Assembly: GCA_902496275.1 (NCBI GenBank)
Contig: CABVAC010000037.1
Coordinates: 1 to 20,164, forward strand
Source: an uncultured Collinsella sp.
GTDB lineage: Bacteria > Actinomycetota > Coriobacteriia > Coriobacteriales > Coriobacteriaceae
Length of the DNA: 20,164 nucleotides
Reading direction: 5' to 3'
Positions 14,416 through 20,164 of the stretch are shown here, in pieces. The first letter of the stretch is position 1. Every line of letters starts with the position of its first letter. The notes under the pieces are model-generated. The model searched no databases, was not told the DNA's origin, and worked only from the letters and a program-made list of their open reading frames with translations. The position numbers were made by a program, and so were the translations under genes.

Positions 14416-14450
14416 AACCACCACAAAGGTGCCTGTCCCCTTTGTGGTGG
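14414..14450. terminator. Family 1 repeat acting as terminator of pckA
   Basis: This is an inverted copy (loop TGCCTGTCC). The left arm AAAACCACCACAAAGG is at 14414-14429. The right arm CCTTTGTGGTGG (14439-14450) has lost its final T's. Minus-strand transcripts from pckA, whose stop is 19 bp away, would still read a stem followed by TTTT. Confidence 0.82.
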
Positions 14451-14469
14451 ATATGGACTCACGGCGAAG

Positions 14470-16140
14470 CTAGTGGCGGAGTCCCAGCAGGCCGCGGCCG
14501 TGATGACGGGCCTCGGCGGACACCTGGGCGTGCGGGCCGGCGGCTTTGACGGACTCGGGCAGGTGCGAGTACTTCTTCTCGAAGTTCTCCTCGAACATCA
14601 CGGCCAAGTTGTGCGCGGCCTCGTCGTAGCGAGCGGTGCTCTGCCAATACTGGCGCGGCACCAGGATGCCGTCGGGTATGCCGTGGCACGTGGTGGGAAT
14701 GTCGACGTTAAAGATGTCGTCGTGCACGAACTCGCTGTCCTCGATGGTACCGTCGAGGGCGCGGGCCACCAGGGCGCGCGTGTAGGCAAGCTCGATGCGA
14801 TGACCCACGCCGTAGCCGCCGCCAATCCAGCCGGTGTTGACCAGGTACACGCGCGTGCGGCCGTCGGCAATGCGCTCGCCAAGCATCTTGGCGTAAACCA
14901 TGGGGTCGAGCGGCATAAACGGCTCGCCGAACAGCGAAGAGAACGTGGGCGTGGGCTCGGTGACGCCGACCTCGGTGCCGGGAATCTTAGCCGTAAAGCC
15001 CGTCACAAAGTGGTACATGGCGGCATCGGCCGTCAGGCGCGAGATGGGCGGCAGCACGCCAAAAGCGTCGCAAGTCAGGAACAGCACGACACTCGGAGTG
15101 GTGCCCATGCCCTTGGTCCACGCGTTAGGAATGTGCTCCACGGGATAGGCCACGCGCGTGTTGTGCGTGATCGAGATGTCGTCATAGTTGGGCTTGCGGT
15201 TCTCGTCGAGCACCACGTTTTCGCAAATGGCGCCAAAACGGACGGCGTTGAAGATCTCGGGCTCGTGGAAGGCGTCCAGGCCCTCGCATTTTGCGTAGCA
15301 GCCACCCTCAATGTTGAAGATACCCATGTCGGACCAACCGTGCTCGTCGTCGCCGATCAGCAGGCGCGTGGGATTGGCCGAAAGCGTGGTCTTGCCGGTG
15401 CCGGACAGGCCAAAGAACACGGCGGTCTCGTGCGTGACGGGATCCATGCTGGCCGAGCAGTGCATGGGCAGCACGTCGTCCTCGACGGGCAGCAGGTAAT
15501 TCATAACGCTGAAGATGGACTTTTTGATCTCGCCGGAGTAGCCGGTACCCGCGACCAAAATCACGCGCTCCTGGAAGTTGATGACCACGGCGGCGCTGGA
15601 GTTGAGGCCCTTGATGGCAGGGTCGCATTGGTAGCCCGGCGCGGCGAACACGCAGAAGTCGGGCTCGCCGGTGCGCGCGATTTCGCGGGCAAGCGGTCGG
15701 GCGAGCATCTGCTTAATAAAGAGCGCCTGGCTGGCACGCTCGCAGGCAACGAGCAGTCGACGCGTGTGGTTGCGGTCGGCGCCTGCCATGCCGCGGGTGA
15801 CGAACACATCGCGCTCGTTGAGATAGTCGACGATGCCGGCCTTGATGGCCTCATAGCTCTCGACGGACAGCGGGCGGTTGACCGCGCCCCAGGCAATCTT
15901 GTCGTGAACATCGGGGGTGTCAACGATAAAGCGATCGTTAGGTGAACGGCCGGTGCGCTCCCCCGTCTCAATCACCAGCGCGCCGTTGGATGCCATGCGG
16001 CCTTCTTCGCGGCGGATAGCGTGCTCGACGAGCTCCGCGGCGGGTAGATCGACCAGCAGGCGGGGCTGATTCTCGGCGGGATCTTCGACCAGCGTAATAC
16101 CAAAGTTGGACAAAACTTCTGCAGGGGTAACACCAGGCAT
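14470..16140 (-). CDS. pckA: Phosphoenolpyruvate carboxykinase (ATP)
   Basis: This enzyme interconverts oxaloacetate plus ATP with PEP, CO2 and ADP. In fermenting anaerobes it often runs towards oxaloacetate, feeding succinate. The 556-residue protein has RTGRSPNDRF (62-71), the kinase-1a P-loop GLSGTGKTT (244-252), the kinase-2 metal motif DDEHGW (264-269), and the adenine-binding region GFTAKIPGTEVGVTEPTPTFSSLFG (about 381-405). It is the ATP type, not the GTP type usual in higher actinobacteria. ATG 16140 follows AAAGGAGG and fits homology; the frame stays open upstream. The C-terminus runs about 15-20 residues past the usual end, ending in a His/Arg-rich tail. A palindrome at 16215-16230 is a candidate operator. 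Confidence 0.97.
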   Translation of the reverse strand: MPGVTPAEVLSNFGITLVEDPAENQPRLLVDLPAAELVEHAIRREEGRMASNGALVIETGERTGRSPNDRFIVDTPDVHDKIAWGAVNRPLSVESYEAIKAGIVDYLNERDVFVTRGMAGADRNHTRRLLVACERASQALFIKQMLARPLAREIARTGEPDFCVFAAPGYQCDPAIKGLNSSAAVVINFQERVILVAGTGYSGEIKKSIFSVMNYLLPVEDDVLPMHCSASMDPVTHETAVFFGLSGTGKTTLSANPTRLLIGDDEHGWSDMGIFNIEGGCYAKCEGLDAFHEPEIFNAVRFGAICENVVLDENRKPNYDDISITHNTRVAYPVEHIPNAWTKGMGTTPSVVLFLTCDAFGVLPPISRLTADAAMYHFVTGFTAKIPGTEVGVTEPTPTFSSLFGEPFMPLDPMVYAKMLGERIADGRTRVYLVNTGWIGGGYGVGHRIELAYTRALVARALDGTIEDSEFVHDDIFNVDIPTTCHGIPDGILVPRQYWQSTARYDEAAHNLAVMFEENFEKKYSHLPESVKAAGPHAQVSAEARHHGRGLLGLRH

Positions 16141-16214
16141 GGGGCCTCCTTTAAAAACGCGACACGTAGACGCGGCGCGCACTTTACTCACGTAAAGCCC
16201 GTTGTACCCGATAT

Positions 16215-16230
16215 GCAAAAACGTTTTTGC
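16215..16230. promoter_or_regulatory. Perfect 16-bp palindrome upstream of pckA, candidate operator
   Basis: GCAAAAACGTTTTTGC is fully self-complementary with a central CG, the layout of LacI/CcpA-type operators. It lies 75-90 bp upstream of the pckA ATG, where a promoter is expected. No T-run after it makes a terminator unlikely. The binding protein is unknown. Confidence 0.5.
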
Positions 16231-16281
16231 GGCAAGGGCGGCAAGCCCGCCCAACGGTCAAAAATCGCAGGCAAGCGGCCC

Positions 16282-16327
16282 AGTCATTGTGGACGTTCTT
16301 AAACGACTAGTCATTGGGGACACTCTT
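16282..16327. repeat. Two direct copies of an AGTCATTGxGGAC word
   Basis: AGTCATTGTGGACGTTCTT (16282-16300) and AGTCATTGGGGACACTCTT (16309-16327) are two copies of one 19-bp word at a 27-bp period, separated by AAACGACT. They run into the hairpin of the family 2 block that follows. Confidence 0.7.
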
Positions 16328-16418
16328 GAACAGGCAACATTCAAGGAGTGTCCTCGGATGCCGGCACTTAGGGACGTTCCCAAAGTGCCGGCACATAAGG
16401 AACGTCCCCAAGTGCCGA
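16318..16418. repeat. GTGCCGGCAC / GGAACGTCCC palindromic repeat (family 2), locus B
   Basis: Two nested inverted repeats are present. GGACACTCTTGAA (16318-16330) pairs with TTCAAGGAGTGTCC (16340-16353) with one bulge. GGGACGTTCC (16371-16380) pairs with GGAACGTCCC (16399-16408) around the palindrome GTGCCGGCAC (16385-16394). The last unit, AAGTGCCGA, touches the stop codon of the lactate permease, whose transcript would run straight into it. Units match 3622-3673. Confidence 0.82.
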
Positions 16419-17990
16419 CTACAGCGGCAGGCCTTGGCCGAGCATGGCTATGGCGCTCATCAGGACCAGCATGCCGGCAGCGTAGGGCAGCACCGCGCCC
16501 AGGAGTTCGGCATCCTTACCGCGCACGTGCACGGCGGCAAGACCAATGGCGAGGGTCTGCGGCGAGATCATCTTACCAGCGGCGACGCCCAGGGCGTTCA
16601 ATGCGACCATCCAGTAGTCGCTCACACCCAGCGCAGTGGCGGCCTGGCTCTGAATGGGACCAAACAGCATGCCCGAGGACGTGCCCGAGCCGGTCACGAA
16701 CGCACCGACTGCGCCGATCCACGGAGCCAGAATCGGGTAGAGACCGCCGGCGACCGCAATGCAAAACGCACTGATCGACGAAATCATGCCGGCATAGCCC
16801 ATCACCTTGGCGCAGCCCAGTACCGAAAGCATCGTGATCACCGTCGGCGTCATCTGCTTCACAGTCGCGGCCAGCACCTCGCCCATCATGCGCGGCGAAG
16901 CGCCCTGAATGGCACCGCCGACAAACGCCGCCAGGAAAATCCAGACGCCTGGCGTGTTGATCCACGAAAACGTAAGCATACCGGGATTCTCACCGCAATA
17001 CACCTGCACATGGCTCGCAAACGGCGCGAGCGCAGCATGTACAGCGGGCACCAGATTAGACGTGCCCAGCAGCAACACAAAGATCAGGATGAAGCACGAC
17101 CAGGCCGAAAGCGCCGACTTAACGGTGAGCTTCTCCCCCGCCTCGATATTCATGTGAAAGCGTGCGTCCAGATGCCCCGACTTCTCGGCACGCATGGCAA
17201 GTGCAGCTGTCAGCGCGAGCGAAACGATGGATCCTACGACCACGGCCAGCTCGGGGCCCACAAACATGGCAACGACCAGAGCCGCGCCGACAAACGACAC
17301 GCCGGAGAGCAACGCCACGCCGGCAACACCGTGCAGACGCTCGCCCACATTCGCGGCATTGCCCTGGTCATCGGCAACACGGCCCGCAACCAGCACAATA
17401 AATAGCGGCATCACCACAAAGAACGGTGCGAGCTGCACCAGCTGAACGGTCGCTAGGTGAAGGGAATCCAAACCCACCAGGTCGGCAACGGACACCGTGG
17501 GGATGCCGATGGAGCCGTAGGGCGTGGGCACGCCGTTGGCCAGCAGGCAGATGAGCACGGCAGGCACGGCCTCAAAGCCCAGGCCCGCGAGCATGCCGGC
17601 GGGAATGGCGACAGCGGTACCGAAGCCGGCCATGCCCTCCATAAAGCCACCGAAGCACCAAGCCACGAGCAGCGCCAGCAGACGGCGGTCGCTGCTGATG
17701 GAGGTGATCATGCTGCCGATCACGTCCATGGCGCCCGTACGAACGCACAGGTTATACGTGAACACCGCGGCGATGATCACCAGGACGATGGGCCACAGAG
17801 CCATCAAAAAACCTTCGAGCGAGGCGGTCGCGATCTGCGCTGCCGGCAGGTGCCACCATGCGAAGGCAAGCAAGCACGAAAGGACAAACGATCCGATAGC
17901 GGCCTTCCAAGCTGGCCATTTAAAGCACAGCAGCATCACGACCAGCCAAATAATCGGCACAAGAGCCAGTAAGAATGCGGCGACGTCCAT
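16419..17990 (-). CDS. lldP: L-lactate permease family transporter
   Basis: LldP-family carriers move L- or D-lactate and glycolate across the membrane, generally with a proton. The 523-residue protein is almost entirely membrane helices (about 12-14). It carries the family's FGGFMEGMAGFGTAVAIPA (113-131), ANGVPTPYGSIGIPT (151-165) and, near the C-terminus, GSGTSSGMLFGPIQSQAA. It is slightly shorter than E. coli LldP (551). The ATG at 17990 has AAGGAG 9 nt upstream. It lies on the same strand as pckA, 278 bp upstream of it with repeats between, so they are probably separate transcripts. Direction (uptake or export of fermentation lactate) cannot be told from sequence. It is divergent from the flippase gene. 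Confidence 0.92.
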   Translation of the reverse strand: MDVAAFLLALVPIIWLVVMLLCFKWPAWKAAIGSFVLSCLLAFAWWHLPAAQIATASLEGFLMALWPIVLVIIAAVFTYNLCVRTGAMDVIGSMITSISSDRRLLALLVAWCFGGFMEGMAGFGTAVAIPAGMLAGLGFEAVPAVLICLLANGVPTPYGSIGIPTVSVADLVGLDSLHLATVQLVQLAPFFVVMPLFIVLVAGRVADDQGNAANVGERLHGVAGVALLSGVSFVGAALVVAMFVGPELAVVVGSIVSLALTAALAMRAEKSGHLDARFHMNIEAGEKLTVKSALSAWSCFILIFVLLLGTSNLVPAVHAALAPFASHVQVYCGENPGMLTFSWINTPGVWIFLAAFVGGAIQGASPRMMGEVLAATVKQMTPTVITMLSVLGCAKVMGYAGMISSISAFCIAVAGGLYPILAPWIGAVGAFVTGSGTSSGMLFGPIQSQAATALGVSDYWMVALNALGVAAGKMISPQTLAIGLAAVHVRGKDAELLGAVLPYAAGMLVLMSAIAMLGQGLPL

Positions 17991-18094
17991 AGGTAGAAGC
18001 TCCTTGGTACCGCGTGGGCGGCATCGGGGGTGTCACAAAACTTCAACAGGATACCGCACGTTTACCGACAAATTACAGCCGCCCGCCGAAATTA

Positions 18095-18111
18095 TTGAAC
18101 AATCCGTTCAA
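18095..18111. promoter_or_regulatory. Inverted repeat in the lldP-flippase divergent promoter region
   Basis: TTGAAC-AATCC-GTTCAA is a 6-bp perfect inverted repeat with a 5-nt centre. It lies 26 bp upstream of the flippase gene's -10 box and 105 bp upstream of lldP, so it could be an operator for either gene. Confidence 0.35.
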
Positions 18112-18136
18112 AAACACGAACGAACACCGTCGCGTC

Positions 18137-18142
18137 TATACT
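18137..18142 (+). promoter_or_regulatory. -10 box of the flippase gene
   Basis: TATACT matches five of six consensus bases, with a predicted start near 18149, 22 nt before the TTG start codon. No clear -35 precedes it. Confidence 0.45.
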
Positions 18143-18170
18143 AAAGCGCAGCAATAGAAAGGACTCCGCT

Positions 18171-19751
18171 TTGAGCATCACGCCCCTCGATAGCATTCGC
18201 CGCGCCATCGCTCGCCGCAACGGCGTCTCCAACCCCGCTGCATCGAGAGACGGCGCCGCGAAGGCCCAGGGCGGCCGCATCGAGAACGGCCTCTTCCCTG
18301 CCTCGCACACTGCCGAGGAACTCGCACGCATCAAAGAGCTGAGTCAGCGCAACGCCGGCGGGCCCGATAGCAGCCAAGCCACACGTCGCCGGCGCGAACG
18401 CGATCGGGAGCCCGGCCCCGTCCGCCGCATGGTCAACGCTTGGTGGAACCGTCTGCTCGGCGCCGTCTACGGCGGCGGCCTCTCCATGCAGGAGGCGGAA
18501 TACGAGGAGCACGCCACCAGTCGCGACTATCTTTGGAACACCCTCGGCACCGCCGTGTGGGGTTTGGCGTTTCCGCTGCTCACCATCGTGTCTACGCAAC
18601 TCGTGGGCGCCGAAGAAGCAGGCAAATTCTCCATCGCCTTTGTCACCGGCACGCTCATCATGATCGCGTGCAACTACGGCGTGCGCAATTTCCAGGTCTC
18701 AGACATCGACGAAAAGACGTCCTTTGCCTCCTACCAGCTCAACCGCTGGCTTTGTGGAGCGCTCGCCCTAGGCTGCGGCCTCATGTACAGCAGCGCCCGC
18801 GGCTATGATGCGCAGATGGCGACGATCGGCCTGGGCGTCTACCTCTACAAGGTGATCGACGGCGTCGCCGACGTGTACGAAGGCCGCCTGCAGCAGGCCG
18901 ACAAGCTCTACCTGGCCGGCATGAGCCAAACGCTACGCTCCGTCGGCGTCATCGCGGTCTTTAGCGTCGCGCTGTTCCTCACGCGCAGCATGCCCATCGC
19001 GGCCATGGTCATGGGTGTCACCGCCATCGCCTCGCTCGTGCTGGTCACCGCGCCGCTTGCCCTGCTCGAGACCGAAAAATCGCGCCGCGTGAGCCTGCGC
19101 GAGGTCGGCCACCTATTTGTCCAGTGCGCCCCGCTCTTTGGTGCACTGTTCCTGTTCAACCTAATTGAGAGCATGCCCAAGTTTGTGATGGAAGGCACGC
19201 TGGCATACAAATATCAGCTGTACTTTAATGCCCTGTTCTTTCCGGCGCAAGCTATTTTGCTGAGCATTGGATTTATCTATAAACCGCAGCTCCTGCGCTT
19301 GTCGAGCATTTGGGCTAATCCTCGCAAGCGTCGTCGCTTTGACCTGATTATTGTTGCCGTTATGGCGCTGATCGTAGTCATCACCGGCGTGTGCGCCGCA
19401 TTTATGGCAGGTCCCGGTATTCCCCTCATGAGCTTTATGTACGGCCTCAGCTTTGAACGCTACCGTACGCTGGCGCTGCTGATGGTCGTCGCCGGCGGCG
19501 TCACCGCGGCCATCGACTTTATCTACGCCATCATCACGGTGCTGCGCCACGCTAGAGACGTCACCAAGATCTACCTGATCTGCTTCGCCGTAAGCGTGGT
19601 GCTGCCGGTGATCCTGATTAAGCTGCTGGGTCTGATGGGCGCTGTGGTGAGCTACCTAGCCATCATGGCCCTACTCCTGGTGCTGCTGATAATCGAGTAC
19701 GCCAACATCCGCCAACGCATTGAGCGCGACCGCAACCCCTACGGCGCCTAA
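18171..19751 (+). CDS. Polysaccharide flippase, MOP superfamily (Wzx-like), with long cytoplasmic N-terminus
   Basis: MOP flippases turn undecaprenyl-linked glycan units from the inner to the outer face of the membrane. The 526-residue protein has about 12-14 membrane segments from residue 121 on. It opens with LWNTLGTAVWGLAFPLLTIVSTQLVG, the usual start of these transporters. In front lies a 120-residue Arg/Ala-rich soluble region, not normal for Wzx, with a very basic patch at 71-87 (TRRRRERDRE). The start is a TTG at 18171, supported by GAAAGGA with a 7-nt spacer; no nearby ATG fits. It may act with the sugar-phosphate transferase at 8727. No other glycan genes are adjacent, so its substrate is unknown. 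Confidence 0.85.
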   Translation: MSITPLDSIRRAIARRNGVSNPAASRDGAAKAQGGRIENGLFPASHTAEELARIKELSQRNAGGPDSSQATRRRRERDREPGPVRRMVNAWWNRLLGAVYGGGLSMQEAEYEEHATSRDYLWNTLGTAVWGLAFPLLTIVSTQLVGAEEAGKFSIAFVTGTLIMIACNYGVRNFQVSDIDEKTSFASYQLNRWLCGALALGCGLMYSSARGYDAQMATIGLGVYLYKVIDGVADVYEGRLQQADKLYLAGMSQTLRSVGVIAVFSVALFLTRSMPIAAMVMGVTAIASLVLVTAPLALLETEKSRRVSLREVGHLFVQCAPLFGALFLFNLIESMPKFVMEGTLAYKYQLYFNALFFPAQAILLSIGFIYKPQLLRLSSIWANPRKRRRFDLIIVAVMALIVVITGVCAAFMAGPGIPLMSFMYGLSFERYRTLALLMVVAGGVTAAIDFIYAIITVLRHARDVTKIYLICFAVSVVLPVILIKLLGLMGAVVSYLAIMALLLVLLIIEYANIRQRIERDRNPYGA

Positions 19752-19832
19752 TTAGCTGCCCACGGTCACCGGAATTTGCGATGGAATCACCCCGGCTGGG
19801 GTCACATTGCGAACAATATGCATCACGCAAAA

Positions 19833-19955
19833 CTAAGTGAGTAGACTTTTACCGAATCCCCGACCACACCGACAGAGCACAAGTCTTTGACCTGCGGTTT
19901 TATTGAGGCAAATATGTTGGGTGCTCGGCATTTCCAAAAAAGTCTACTCACTTAG
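19833..19955. repeat. 123-bp element with 18-bp perfect inverted ends
   Basis: CTAAGTGAGTAGACTTTT (19833-19850) and AAAAGTCTACTCACTTAG (19938-19955) are exact complements around an 87-bp core. Inside, GAGCAC and GTGCTC can extend the pairing. There is no open frame and no clear target-site duplication. It could be a miniature transposable element, a structured RNA or a repeat-family member; it lies 82 bp past the flippase gene. Confidence 0.7.
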
Positions 19956-19970
19956 CCAGAGGGCAGCCAA

Positions 19971-20016
19971 AAAAGAACCGCCGCGACGTCGTTTGACTCC
20001 GTTGCGACGGTTTTTC
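19971..20016. terminator. Bidirectional terminator downstream of the flippase gene
   Basis: AACCGCCGCGACG (19976-19988) pairs with CGTTGCGACGGTT (20000-20012) with one mismatch and one G-U. The plus strand continues TTTTTC (to 20016); the minus strand continues CTTTTTT (from 19974). Confidence 0.8.
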
Positions 20017-20148
20017 GAGCATTTTCGCGCTGTCGAGGACGCAGACGCTCCTCATTTCTAGCGCTTACCGAGCAAGAAGGCGCTACTCTCCGAAAGTAGT
20101 CAAAAAAGCCCCATTACAGTTTGAGTCGTCCGAAAGGGCGGCTCTTTT
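20016..20148 (+). ncRNA. Run of hairpins ending in a terminator, possible small RNA
   Basis: I see no open frame of substance. Successive stems are GAGGA/TCCTC (about 20036-20054), TAGCGC/GCGCTA (about 20058-20084), CTAC/GTAG (about 20082-20098), and a 9-bp stem GAGTCGTCC-GAAA-GGGCGGCTC (20123-20144) followed by TTTT. The last is a good intrinsic terminator with no gene between it and the previous terminator, which suggests a short RNA. No promoter is evident. Confidence 0.35.
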
Positions 20149-20164
20149 CCGTTGCACGGTTATA

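Noticed and set aside
747..14450. Repeated palindromes as a CRISPR array
   Set aside because: Copies are kilobases apart, separated by whole genes, in both orientations and without spacers or cas genes.
14326..15945. Plus-strand open frame of 539 codons opposite pckA
   Set aside because: It mirrors pckA codon positions, has no ribosome-binding site and crosses the family 1 repeat.

Overview
The window looks like ordinary chromosome from a GC-rich (roughly 60 %) Gram-positive anaerobe. Gene content, codon use, AAAGGA/AAGGAG ribosome-binding sites and two short palindromic repeat families between genes suggest an actinobacterium of the class Coriobacteriia, most likely Collinsella or a near relative. 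That assignment rests on recognition, not on a database search. There is no phage, plasmid, insertion sequence, CRISPR array or rRNA.

Layout. At 1-6974: an HD-domain phosphohydrolase (+), proA (-), an S33 proline-iminopeptidase-like hydrolase (+), then a minus-strand group proB, pncB and a tail-anchored coiled-coil protein. At 6993-8726: a tRNA-Ala(CGC) with a strong promoter and terminator, a radical SAM protein (-), and a structured RNA on the plus strand that is probably 6S RNA. At 8727-11198: a polyprenyl-phosphate sugar-phosphate transferase (TagO/WecA type) and trpS, both plus strand, ending in a UACG-loop terminator. At 11199-14242: a possible minus-strand small RNA with a C-rich loop, then minus-strand genes for a small MGMT-like protein, a DegV protein, a MarR regulator and a B3/B4-domain protein. 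At 14470-17990: ATP-type pckA and an L-lactate permease, both minus. At 18171-19751: a Wzx-like flippase (+) with a long cytoplasmic N-terminus. At 19752-20164: no gene, but a 123-bp element with 18-bp perfect inverted ends and two strong terminator hairpins.

How the genes relate. proB and proA supply the first two steps of proline synthesis. They are split by an oppositely oriented peptidase of a family that releases N-terminal proline, so the first 4.8 kb may be a proline-supply neighbourhood. Lactate permease and PEP carboxykinase are neighbours on one strand and could link lactate/C4 carbon to PEP. The glycosyl-phosphate transferase and the flippase both belong to undecaprenyl-linked cell-envelope glycan synthesis but lie 8 kb apart.

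The most unusual material is between the genes. A 37-41 bp palindrome with 16-bp arms (AAAACCACCACAAAGG and its complement) and a 9-nt loop occurs five times, always 10-26 bp past a stop codon. It therefore appears to be a repeat family serving as intrinsic terminators. A second family built on GTGCCGGCAC and GGAACGTCCC lies directly against two other stop codons. The 6S-like RNA, the C-rich-loop small RNA candidate, the 123-bp inverted-end element and a perfect 16-bp palindrome upstream of pckA are the other items that deserve a second look.
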